A stretch of DNA of 64,000 nucleotides from Pisaster brevispinus. Taxonomy: Eukaryota > Echinodermata > Asteroidea > Forcipulatida > Asteriidae. The notes beneath the pieces were generated by a model. That model did no database searches, was not told where the DNA came from, and saw nothing but the letters and a program-made list of their open reading frames with translations. A program made the translations under genes and the position numbers. The DNA is taken from positions 369,001 through 433,000 of the forward strand of contig JAMKCF010000055.1 of NCBI GenBank assembly GCA_023634235.1, written 5' to 3'. Below, piece by piece: positions 1 to 9,407 of this stretch. Positions within the stretch are counted from its first letter, which is position 1; every line of letters starts with the position of its first letter.

Positions 1-602
1 CAGTTTCCCTTGAGGTTTACTACATGAACTACATTGAGTCTTCTGTGGTATAGTGCCATTAACGTCACGACCCGACTTATGACAGCAGCATCAACATATA
101 CTTCATAGACAGGTACAAACATGACAAAGGCCGACGACGTATGGTGTGAAGACAACAGCATTAACGCAAACCGGTAAAAATGCAAATTACATCAAACTTG
201 CATAATGTAAATGCTTTCTCGGATCTTTTGTAATGACAGGTAGGATAATCAGTTTTGTTTAATTTGCTTGTTTTGTTAATTTTATTTTATTTCACTCCGT
301 CAGGTCAGTAAAAAAAATACACACACAAGAGATACAGAATAGATGTGGAGAAGCCTGGACTGAGGAGGAAATTGTAAAGTTTTCTTTAATCTAAAAGTTC
401 AGTCTTCCGATATATATATTTTTTTTTCTTCAGATACAGACACACAATGTACACGGGGGGGGGGATTACAAATAAATTAACAATAAAACACTTAAACGCT
501 ATGAGTTGCATAGTCGGACCAATCCAAAACAATATGCAACGTCCAGCTAAACTGTTGGGCGTGTTGCAGTAGGAATGTTTGTTTTCAGGAAAAGCAACTT
601 AC
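1..602. other. Intron or 3' part of the mucin-like gene, no exon recognised
   Basis: This stretch lies downstream, in gene orientation, of the last exon I can support (603-649). It should contain or precede the membrane-spanning exon if the protein is a transmembrane mucin, but I see no convincing one. A minus-strand frame is open from about 200 to the window edge and has some hydrophobic residues mixed with charged ones. It has no clear acceptor, so I do not call it. A run of nine G lies near 455-463. Confidence 0.4.
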
Positions 603-649
603 CTTCACCAGGTGTTTCACACATATCACCAGAAAATCCTGTCTGGCAT
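603..649 (-). CDS. Mucin-like gene, exon 17: C-terminal half of a split EGF-like domain
   Basis: This 47-base exon has an acceptor ending TTTAAG and the donor GAAG|GTAAGT. It enters in phase 2 and leaves in phase 1. Joined to the exon at 1354-1447 it reads CKCQTGFSGDMCETPGE, which is the end of an EGF-like domain with cysteines 4, 5 and 6 and the usual Gly-Phe-x-Gly turn. It is the last exon of the gene that I can support in the window. The coding sequence must continue because the exon ends in a splice donor, not a stop. EGF is a family-level call; the function is presumably extracellular adhesion. Confidence 0.7.
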
Positions 650-1353
650 CTTAAACAAACAAAAAGAACCAAATATTGTTGAGGACTAAAACAAACACAC
701 AGTGGTAAATCGATTTTGTACAAGTAAGCAAGGTGATTTTTATTTCAGTTATATTTCTTTTTTTAAAGTATTTTAAGTTTGTATTTAAATTAATAAATTG
801 TTTTCATTTATGATGGTGAATTGCAACTTCGAATGTCATTTACCGTTTTTTGATAAAATGGCAGATCGACACGATATAACGTATTACTCGAAATAATGGT
901 TTTTGCAGTTGCTATGAAGTGAATACCGACAAGGCTGATTTTGCAAGTTATTGCTGTGGCCAATGGCCACAACCGTAGCCGAAATCACTTAATTCAGACG
1001 AGACCCAAGAAAAGTTACAAACCGTCGCAAATTTTCCAAAGTAATTTTACTGCTATTTAACTTAACCTTTACAGGATGGACCAAGTAAATTGGAGTAATA
1101 CTTGTTGCCTTATAAACAGAAAACAAACTTGTTAAGACTCCCAAAAAAGTAAAATTTAGGGAAATAATAAACAAGAGTAGTTTTAAAAAGAATATTTAAT
1201 TTTCTCGAATATTTCACCCAAGACCGAACTATTGGTGGCGCTTTAGATTCTGAATTTTGCTGAAAGACAATTACTAAAGCCACTCGCCATTTGATAATTA
1301 AGGTAAAATGACTTAGTGTTTATTACTAGTGGGTTTAAGATTTTCAGACTTAC
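650..1353. other. Intron, nothing recognised
   Basis: AT-rich intron between the two halves of the split EGF domain. I see no coding segment, repeat or RNA gene that I can support. Confidence 0.5.
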
Positions 1354-1447
1354 TTGCAGGAATAGTTAAAAGGAGGCAAGACTCCACTTCTGGTGCATTC
1401 CCCTCCGTTATAGCAAACATAGCTGTTTTTACATTCTGAGTTTGTTC
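1354..1447 (-). CDS. Mucin-like gene, exon 16: N-terminal half of a split EGF-like domain
   Basis: This 94-base exon has the acceptor ATCAACAG|GA and the donor TGCAA|GTAAGT. It enters in phase 1 and leaves in phase 2. It encodes SECKNSYVCYNGGECTRSG, then FNYSC, giving cysteines 1-4 of an EGF-like domain. The NGG turn between Cys2 and Cys3 is typical of the family. The fourth cysteine lies just before the intron and the domain is completed at 603-649. An intron inside an EGF domain is unusual in this gene, because the other three EGF domains are single phase 1-1 exons. It follows the SEA domain, so the order is EGF-SEA-EGF, as in membrane-bound mucins. Confidence 0.7.
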
Positions 1448-2589
1448 CTGTTGATAATTTAATTGCAATAAAGTTTCTGTTTTGACTTTGATTAACAAAT
1501 TAATGGCAAGAAAATGTTACACGTGTATATTTTCCATGGCATTTTAATTGAAATTAAATGTTTTACATCTATTTGTCGACAAGTTATGAATGGACTTTCC
1601 AATAATCAAACAGGAGACTTCTGCGGATGCAGGGTGGCAGCAGATTCACCGGGTAAACCCACCTACCCAGAATGTTTGCATGTTCAGAGCTGCATAACCA
1701 ATAACAAAATGGTATGTCTGCTGCCACATAAGTATCCAAAAGTCACCCATTATAAAAGTACAGCTAAAGTTTTTATACAGGATTAGAAAACAAAATTGCG
1801 CATAATTGTTCACTTATTTTTCCCGACTATATAGCCTATATTTCCACAGATTTGTGATTGCTTTTAAAGTTGACCACACAAAACTTGAACACTACTGTGA
1901 TATTTTTGTCAGCACTTCCATTGCAGTAAAACACCTTGGAATGGTTATTCAAGCTGGCGAACGTCAGCCCTAGTGATTAAACCTTTGGAAAAAGACCCCA
2001 AAAAACAAAACAAAAGTTTTAGCTTTATACTTTGATGTTGTTGTTTTTCAGTAAAACGGGATAGAAAACCTACAATGTAATCTCATTGACATTTTTATTT
2101 GAAGGGGAGCACAATTCACGAGTATATACATTTCATTTGAAATGTTCCTTGTCGTTTGTTTAATTTTTTTGAAATATAGGAAAAGCTCTCTTTGAAATTG
2201 TTACTGTCATCAAGGGATAGCTCAATTAAATATTTCGCCACAAAAATTCGAAAAATATACATCCCTTTCACCAGTGGGTGTGTTAACATTGAAATACTTT
2301 GGTCATCGAACTTATTGTATTAGCAGTTATTAATATTCATTGGGCAGTCAATAGCCCCACTGGCTTATGCATTCTTTCGTTAAGTCCACTGTTTTGAAAT
2401 AGACTTACATGGATATTTCAAGTGTTAGTTGTCAGACGAAAACAATGTTTTTTTCTGACCTCATTTTTAACTGGAGCTTAGATGTCAGATGAAAAGGATG
2501 TTTTATTCTACGCTGTTTCTTTAATGGATCTTTCCTATAATGGTTCATTTGGTGAGTATCTTGAATAAATGAAGCTGTATAGCTTCAAC
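1448..2589. other. Intron with an interspersed repeat copy
   Basis: Intron between the SEA domain and the split EGF. The part at about 2260-2560 resembles 55340-55560: shared words include GTGGGTGTGTT, AGTCCACTGTTT and GTGTTAGTTGTCAGA in the same order. It is a dispersed non-coding repeat. No exon was found in the rest. Confidence 0.5.
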
Positions 2590-2592
2590 ACA

Positions 2593-2840
2593 GTAAGTGG
2601 CGTGTCATGGTCAAGTGAATCGGACTTACGTAATGGTGGCCACCAGGGTGTGAGTTCAAATCCTGGTCAGGACACTTGTGTCCTAGAGCAAGATAGTGAA
2701 CTATATTTGCCTTAATTTTACCCAGGGGTAAATGGGTGACTGTGAGGGCAGATATGGTTCTTGTGATTGATTTAACTTGCACTACGCTACGAATAATGTT
2801 GGTGACATATTTGAGCGCTCTATAAGAAGCCCAAATGAAC
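2593..2840 (+). repeat. tRNA-derived SINE
   Basis: The head resembles a degenerate tRNA with a B-box-like GAGTTCAAATCCTGG. It is followed by the widely shared SINE body words CTTGTGTCCTAGAGCAAG and ACCCAGGGGTAAATGGGT, and an end reading GAGCGCTCTATAAGAAG. This layout is typical of tRNA-derived SINEs in marine invertebrates. It sits in the intron next to the SEA exon. It is non-coding, and its exact ends were not established because no target-site duplication was found. Confidence 0.65.
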
Positions 2841-2910
2841 AGGGAAAACTAGTTATTTCGTAAAAAAATAAATAATAAATAAACAATTAAAACATAAACA
2901 AATAAAGTAC

Positions 2911-3127
2911 CTGTGACATTTGCAGCAGCTGCGTTGATGATTAAAGTCTCGTTTCCTTCCGTTAGAAAATCGATGCTTGACACAGCTTCCGTAAGAGTAT
3001 TTGATGTGGGGACTGTGCCATTAAAGTATGCTGTCACACCGGTAAGCACACTACCGCTCCTGAATAATATAACCTTCAGCGCGACGATGTTCCGCATGCT
3101 CGGGTTTTGCCGAAGCTTTGGTAGCAT
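2911..3127 (-). CDS. Mucin-like gene, exon 15: C-terminal half of the SEA domain
   Basis: This 217-base exon has the acceptor TATTGCAG|ATG and the donor CACAG|GTACTT. It enters in phase 0 and leaves in phase 1. It encodes the second half of a SEA domain: an early MRNIVALKVILFRSGSVL segment, then alternating hydrophobic beta strands ending NAAAANVTG. The G-S-V triplet at about 3047-3055 is where SEA domains of MUC1-type proteins cleave themselves. Cleavage here is inference from the family, since the exact G-S-V-V-V form is not conserved. N-glycosylation sequons are present. With exon 14 the domain is about 110 residues, the usual SEA size. Confidence 0.75.
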
Positions 3128-4111
3128 CTGCAATAAATGACACCACATCAAAATCCAAGATCAGCAAAGAACATTCAGACAAAAAAACATGTTACAATGT
3201 ATTATTACGCTATAAGCATTGAAGCAGTTATACTCAAGTATGAGCAAGTTTTCAAATCTGGTTAGACCAAATAGCAGTCTTATACTGATGTATAATTTGG
3301 ATACAAAACAAAAAGATTGAAGATATCAATCATTACAAAAAGTATCAACATGTTCTTTTAAAATGTATCCAGTAAGTTTCTCTTGACAAAACTTGATAAT
3401 TGAAAAAAAAAGCCTGTTTGAATCCCCTTCAGGCGCTCCCCTGCCTGCCTTTTCCCAGGTTGTATCATAAACTGGTGTGATCCCTAACGGTTGAACGGCT
3501 TCTGACCGGCGCTCCCGAACAAATATTTTGACAAAATAGGGAAACCACCACCATATGGCTAAAAAGCTCAGTTGGGAGAGTAAGTTTGGTTCGAATCCTG
3601 CTTAAGTATCTTTTTTCTTGTTTTAAATTTGTCCATCAAGTAAAACAACACAAGGGAAACTGACTGGGTATATTTTCCTATAATTTGGGGTTTGAACAAA
3701 GAAAAATTTACTGGATCGGGACTTAATCGACGTCCTCCGGAGTAATGTACCAGCGCTCTACCAACTGAGCTATCCAGCCCTATGTTGGCGGTCTCCCTAT
3801 TAGTCAATATCTTTGTTCGGGGTGCCAGTCAGAAGCCTTCAACCGTAAGCTGCCGTGTAGCCAGGGATCACACCCAAGTTTACGATACAACCTGGAAAGC
3901 GGCAACAAAGGGATGACCGTAAGGGGATGCGACTTTTTAATAGTGTAAATGTATTATATATTTTAGATTTATCCATTCAGTTTCCCTTGTGGTTTATAAC
4001 TTAATTTGAATTAGAAAATGTTCAACATTTTTCTGGATAAATAAACGACACAAATTAAAATCATAAATAACTGATAGATATTATTAACATTTATTGAAGC
4101 AATTAATTTAC
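3128..4111. repeat. Intron carrying an inverted pair of tRNA-derived SINEs
   Basis: Two copies of one SINE family face each other. The plus copy is about 3415-3610 and the minus copy about 3700-3950. Both carry CCCGAACAAA, a tract resembling AATAGGGAGACCGCCAACAT, and a tRNA-like core with GCTCAGTTGG (A box). The plus copy has GGTTCGAATCC (B box) but lacks part of the tRNA arm. The minus copy keeps the fuller tRNA part with a decayed B box. A third copy lies at 14660-14800. As an inverted pair in an intron it could fold into double-stranded RNA in the transcript. Confidence 0.7.
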
Positions 4112-4227
4112 CGGTCCCTCAACTCTTGCAGCCAGGGCCCTAAATGCTGTACTCCATTGATTCTTAAGAACAGGTTTGAAGTCCTCAATAATGGAAATAA
4201 CAAACTGTGCTGTTAATGTTGATTGCT
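4112..4227 (-). CDS. Mucin-like gene, exon 14: N-terminal half of the SEA domain
   Basis: This 116-base exon has the acceptor TTTTTCAG|AG and the donor GGACCG|GTAAAT. It enters in phase 1 and leaves in phase 0. It reads STLTAQFVISIIEDFKPVLK followed by NQWSTAFRALAARVEGP. This matches the start of a SEA domain: a beta strand, then a helix with the F..L pattern and a second helix. It joins in frame to exon 15. SEA domains sit next to the membrane in mucins and adhesion receptors. The phase 1-0/0-1 exon pair recurs in the SEA-like pair at 21047-21195 and 19998-20187. Confidence 0.75.
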
Positions 4228-5011
4228 CTGAAAAACAAAGATTTGAAAAGCGTATGGTGTTTAATGTCATACAAATATTAATTAAACACTGACTACAGGT
4301 TGCTTCTGTTTGGTTGTTGTTTTATTTTATTCTCCTTTATCAAACCGCTGGTTTAAAAATACACATTTCAAAAGGTGGACCTCAATCAAAAGCTCCTGTT
4401 CCCCCCTTATGGTAGGGTTTTTATTATCTTAATTGTCGTCTTTTAAGACGACAATTAATATAATAAAAACCTACTTGGGTCATTCCATGTCAGACCAACG
4501 CACTTTTTTTACTTTATGTCTTCCGATTTTGATAAAAATGAAAGCAATGAATGCACACCAATTTTTAGCCCGATCCGACCTACCATGTGGTCAGGGCAGA
4601 CACCACAAAAATGGAAATTTTTAGAGTAAAGTGCCACCCTTTTGGTATAAATATGTCAAAACCATGTCAATTTTCATCGAATATATGCAAATTTGGTATT
4701 AAAATAATGAGAATTGCATGCTCATATCAATTCTTTTGTCATAAATAAATTTTGTGAAAAGTTGGTCCCCATGACCTTTAATATTTTATTGTGACCTTTG
4801 ACCCACTTTTTGTAATAATGTATCATTCCGAAAATCGACGAAATAAAAATGACTTGATAGAGCATGTCTTCCTCTTTCAGAATCCACTTAGAACAAATTG
4901 GGTTCTTTAAAAAGTTGTTCCTTGCTTTCGAACACCCTTCTGTTCTTTGTATTTATTCTTTAAGGTGGTTTCAATAATCTCAGGAGTATAGAACATTAAA
5001 GCGTAACTCAC
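4228..5011. repeat. Intron with a hairpin-headed interspersed element
   Basis: A near-perfect inverted repeat spans about 4412-4474; its arms differ by one base and one indel. It is followed on the plus strand by a non-coding body to about 4880, with short words such as TTGACC and CTTCCGATTTTGAT. The layout of hairpin plus body resembles the elements at 24.4-25.0, 42.0-42.5 and 43.4-44.3 kb, although the sequence is different. Confidence 0.45.
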
Positions 5012-5152
5012 CAGTGCATGACCCATCATTATTTTGACAATATCCGTCAAATGTTCTACACTGGCATTGGTAGAATGGGGCACTAGGGGCAGGCAAGCAC
5101 TGTTGACCAATTTGTGAACACAACATGGTGTCTCTCATACAGGGACTGAGAT
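5012..5152 (-). CDS. Mucin-like gene, exon 13: EGF-like domain
   Basis: This 141-base exon has the acceptor TATGTTAG|AT and the donor CACTG|GTGAGT, and is phase 1 at both ends. It encodes about 47 residues with seven cysteines, including SPCMRDTMLC, QQC, YQCQC, GYC and GSC. The CxC pair and spacing fit an EGF-like domain, with one cysteine more than the usual six. It lies directly before the SEA domain and forms the left flank of the EGF-SEA-EGF block. Confidence 0.7.
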
Positions 5153-5921
5153 CTAACATAAGTAATAAATTGGTTACAAGTAAATCAAATATTGACATCT
5201 GGAAACTTAAGTCAAGTATGATTATAGAAAGGCGCAGATTTCATAATAACATGATTCAAACAAAAACCAAAACGATGGCACAGTTTTAGTTCTTTTGAAC
5301 CAATAATACTGCAGTTTGAATTTAGTGATTAGATTTTTACCCACACATCTAGTTAATTAGCAAAATTAACTCTCAATTCTTCCCCTACATTGTTCCTCAT
5401 ATCTAACATACTATCGTCACACCAAAGTCATTTGATCCATGCCCCCAGCAAAGTGTACATTCTCCGGACCTTGCAATGGTATTTCTTTTTGCATTTTCAA
5501 GTGTGAAAAAAAGTTACCTCTGCAAACATAATTTATGGAGAAGTCTTTAAACCAATGGCAATGAAGGGGTATCTGTCTGGCGATAACGTGGGGCTAGGTG
5601 GTAATTGAACCAATAAAATACACGAATGTTCGCTTTTGTGTGGATTCATGCCCCACAATGACCCCTTATAAAGTAGGACAAATCAACAAATTAAAAAAAA
5701 AATGTATAGAGAGAACATTCAACCTCATGTTCTAGTTATAAAAAACATAAAGTGTACAAGTTTTACACTAATTAAAAGTGGCAACAAAGTAACGTTGATG
5801 CTTTATCACCTGGAAGTTTGTGTAAGTTCATTTAAAATTTGTCTTCATTTGAGAAACACTTTAATAATGAGCCTTATGTAAGTGCAAATCTAAGAAATAT
5901 ATAAACATTGGGAATGGCTAC
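5153..5921. other. Intron, nothing recognised
   Basis: AT-rich intron between two EGF exons. No coding segment, known repeat or RNA gene was seen. Confidence 0.5.
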
Positions 5922-6023
5922 CTTGACACGTTGCTCCAGAATGATTCAATGGGCATATACATTCACAGTTATCAGGGTCAAAAGTTGCTCCATTCATACA
6001 CGACGATGCAGTTAGTTGACAAT
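5922..6023 (-). CDS. Mucin-like gene, exon 12: EGF-like domain
   Basis: This 102-base exon has the acceptor TTCATTAG|AT and the donor GTCAAG|GTAGCC, and is phase 1 at both ends. It encodes DCQLTASSCMNGATFDPDNC then ECICPLNHSGATCQG. Six cysteines in EGF order, the NGA turn, the CxC pair and the final SGATC identify a compact EGF-like domain. The same SGATC ending occurs in exon 11, so the two probably arose by exon duplication. Confidence 0.8.
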
Positions 6024-6725
6024 CTAATGAATAGAAGAAAAAACATGGCCTAATGAATTGAAAGGTAATGTTTGTTTGTCATTGTTGTATTTGTTCATCC
6101 ACTACGCTAATGACTTGACAAGTTGTGCCCATCTGGCTCCATCAAACATAGAAATAACGTCAGTGTCAGCCTTGATGGATGGTGTCAAGTCCAATATGGG
6201 ACGACCTCTTTGACTAGGGTCGTCAGGCTTCTAGAGAAGGACTCGATTAGTTGGCTTATTCTGGCAGAAAACATGACCAGATAGCCGAAGGCAACATTGT
6301 CTGATGATGGTAGTAAGAGTAGTGGGAGGTGAAACAGGTCTCGAGAGCAACACAGTGTGCCTTGTTTTGTCTTCTGGTGTCAGTAAATCGAGCTCGAGTC
6401 AACAACCATTTATAATTCATGATTTTTAAAGGTCTACTATTCCATCCCGAGACAAATACAGCCTGTGTGGCTGGAGACTCTGTCCCTCTTATAAGGTAAA
6501 ATAACCAAAGGAAACGTCTGATAGCACGCTCTTTTAAATAATCTTCTTTCAGCCCATGTTAATTTACTGTCTGGGACCCACACAACGGGGAAGGGGAGGG
6601 GGGGGGGGTTGACAAACAACGACTATTTAGTGCAGGTGTTTCCAGTAAATCACAATCAACATTCCAGTTTCAAAGTACAGAACTTGAAGTCTGGTGCACC
6701 AACACGGCCAAGATATAAACTTTAC
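6024..6725. other. Intron, nothing recognised
   Basis: Intron between EGF exons 11 and 12. It contains a G-rich run near 6593-6609. No exon or known repeat was recognised. Confidence 0.45.
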
Positions 6726-6818
6726 TTGAACAAGTGGCTCCACTCCATGACTGAACACACGAACAACTGCAGTCCATCTCATTCTTCGTCCCACCATTTG
6801 AGCAGGTCAGTGAACAAG
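6726..6818 (-). CDS. Mucin-like gene, exon 11: EGF-like domain
   Basis: This 93-base exon has the acceptor TTTTGACAG|CT and the donor TTCAA|GTAAAG, and is phase 1 at both ends. It reads CSLTCSNGGTKNEMDCSCSC followed by VQSWSGATCS. That is a short EGF-like domain with the SNGG turn and a CxCxC cluster. It is the first EGF after the HYR-mucin part. The donor has A rather than G as its last exon base and is weaker than its neighbours, but the reading frame continues correctly into exon 12. Confidence 0.78.
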
Positions 6819-7858
6819 CTGTCAAAACAAAAACGTATTCTTTTTAAGTTGGTTTGAACAAGAGACGAGAATGAGACGAGACTGTTTATTTTCAGTCTAA
6901 AGGCTTACTGAGTAGGAAGTTCATCAAATTGATGTTTTCTTCCAGTGAAATGTCCCTTTTTCTTAAATTTGCAACAGCTGATTTTTACTGTTTTGGTTGC
7001 TGAAAAATGTGCATGTTTTTTCTTTTTTCTCCTGACTTAAGAAACAATTTAAGCTCGAATTTTCACAAGTTTGTTGTTTCATGTATGCTTAAGTATAATA
7101 ATCCTGCGTGACACCATAACAAAATCACACTATTTAAGTAACAGTTTGGTTTTAGCTTGTAATACATATTTTTTTGTGAAGAACCCAATCACTTTTAAAA
7201 CACCCAAAGCATTGGATATAGACCCTTTTGACTAAACGAAATCAATTCAAGCAATATTGTTTTTTGAGATGAGCCCACATGTGTCTCTTTTTAAAGGTTA
7301 TACCACTTCTGCTCAATCAACCATTTCTTGTTATAACACCCCTTTTTACACAATTTAGCAAGAACATCACAATCTCTTGCATCTTCCCATAGGGTATAAG
7401 TCTACCTAATCCTTGCAATATCTTCCTACTCATATCAAAATAAACAACCAGGGCAAAGCCAAGAGTCTGGAGAAGAAGCAATCCTCATGCTTCGTTTCAC
7501 CCAGTAGTGGCTATATTAGTACCAAGGCTGAGTAATTGCTGTACAATTCCTATTGGAATTCCTGGAGAACTGGTTATTGATGGATTGTAATAGTAAAAAT
7601 GGCGGAGTACCAACCTTTAAAGTACAATTCTCTCTATCTCTCTCTCTCTCTCTCTTATTACAGTCAAATAATGCAGAGGGTATGATTGATGACAGGTCGA
7701 AATAATTATAGAAAAAATTACCCATGACACTATTTTTGACCAACTTTGGAACTCTCAGAATCTATTGGAATTCAATCCTTCGTGCAATGCAGATCAACCA
7801 ATTGCGCAGGGGAGATTGATCGCTCGGATGTACTGACTGCTAAACAGTATACACCTAC
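6819..7858. repeat. Intron with an interspersed repeat and a TC microsatellite
   Basis: A dispersed repeat at about 7080-7330 carries GATATAGACCCTTTTGACTA and GAGCCCACATGTGTCTC. Related copies lie at 11190-11360, 46680-46870 and 57130-57345. A second shared piece at about 7525-7575 (GGCTGAGTAATTGCTGTA) recurs at 57387. A TC dinucleotide run lies at about 7625-7656. Confidence 0.6.
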
Positions 7859-8113
7859 CAACAGTGATGTAAAATAAGCAAGATGATGTTTCATTCTGCC
7901 CCTGAGCCGTACAGTTCACAGTAGTTTTGCCAACTGGATAGGGGTCCATTGAAGCCACAGCACTGTTAGAGTCATCCACACATGTAATGTTGGCAGAGTT
8001 GATCACACTGCCATCTGAATCAGTAGCTGATGGTTCTGCCGACCAGGTAACAATAGAGGTTGACAGTCCGGGATCTATAGCCCGAGTCTCGTTATTCGGA
8101 CAGGAGATGTTTA
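7859..8113 (-). CDS. Mucin-like gene, exon 10: HYR domain
   Basis: This 255-base exon has the acceptor CAATGCAG|TA and the donor CTGTTG|GTAGGT, and is phase 1 at both ends. It encodes one complete HYR (hyalin repeat) domain of about 85 residues: ISCPNNETRAIDPGL, then VTWSAEPSATDSDGSV, VGKTTVNCTAQGQNE and SCLFYITV. The CP start, the W following a turn, the P.G.TTV.C.A stretch and the final C.F.I.V are the family signature. HYR domains have an immunoglobulin-like fold and serve in adhesion. The exon is about 80% alike to exon 8, so the two are recent duplicates. Confidence 0.9.
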
Positions 8114-9407
8114 CTGCATTGAAGACAAAACATTTATTTGTTGATATTAAGTCTTTGGAAAATACTGTTTACTGAAGGTTTTGGTCCCCCCCCCGCGAGG
8201 TTTTGTTCCCCATACAACAAACTGTGTACAAACTTTTTTTTGATAGCGCCCTCTTTTGAATCCTCCTCCTCTAACCAATGTAAGTTTTCCATGAAAAGAA
8301 TCACAGGGTAGGATTTGTCCTATGACATCGTTAAGATATATACTACCTAACAGTCAATACTAAAAATAGGATGTATTATTAAAAAAAAAAACCACAAAAC
8401 TATCGTAGGTAATTTAACAAATGCTCTGTCAATTCAAAAAAGAACCAACTTGTGCATACCCTGATTCGTTCTAATTACATGTATGCGCAAGGTTTGAACT
8501 CCAGAAATTTAAAACTGCGAATAATTACAAATTTCTGCGCACAAGTTAAAAACATATGCAGGTTTCTACTTTAAACTCAACAAAGGTACACAATTATAAC
8601 CGATCACTAATACTTTTGAATGCTGGAACAAACATGAGCGTTACCAGGGTTAAATCAATAGTGACCATCAGACTTGATGACATTTTTTCTTGAGATTGGG
8701 ATTTATTTAGTCTTCCAAAAAAGACCCAGTTGTCAGTTAAACAATAGAGGTATTGTCTACATTTATGTGCAACAAAGAATGACATCCTTGTAACAAGTGC
8801 CACCGGGCCTCGGGCTACCTAGCAATCAGTAGGACGTCAGTCGCCGTAACACTACCACTGTGAGAAGACTGATGACGTTCTACCTAGTCTGAGTTACTAG
8901 ACAATACACAACCCTAGAAGATTCGATTCCCTAAGTGGGACGGACAAACATGTACATGAACGTTACCATTGTGAGTGTAGCCCTGTAGCCAAGGAAGAAA
9001 AGAGTCCGAGTTACAGGACCAAAACAAAAGATCTTGTTAACAATAACACTTGGACATAATCTGGTGTTTGAAAAGTGAAACTCAAACGAGAATTCTTCAA
9101 AAGCTGTAAGAAAACTTACTTCGAAGAGTCACAAAGTTCAAATTATTTCACAATCGGCCATCGTGTGGCAATTTACTGTATTATTATCTACTACGGAAAT
9201 ACTGGCTTGACCTGTCACCATGCATCACAATTAACCCATAACATGTCTAAGTGGTGTGATGGGTAGGGATTTTCCAGTTTCCAGACTCATATTGACCAAC
9301 AAAATAGACATAGGAAAACACGCCAATGCACAACATTGCGTTCAAATAGTTAATCAAAACTTTTAAAATTATATTATTTTATATAAGAAAGACATGAATG
9401 AAAGTAC
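8114..9407. other. Intron; the right part is a duplicated unit flank
   Basis: The section at about 9122-9407 matches 16490-16787 and 21795-22064. Shared words include ACAATTAACCCATAACATGTCT, cut here to its first 20 bases ACAATTAACCCATAACATGT, and AGACTCATATTGACCAA. It marks the downstream flank of each duplicated repeat exon. The remainder shows no exon. A run of nine C lies near 8187. Confidence 0.55.

Noticed and set aside
3700..3780. Possible tRNA gene on the minus strand
   Set aside because: The B box is degenerate and the sequence is embedded in a longer repeat found three times; it is a SINE.
7625..7656. TC repeat as a polypyrimidine tract for an exon
   Set aside because: No AG with an open, in-phase exon follows on the plus strand; it is a plain microsatellite.
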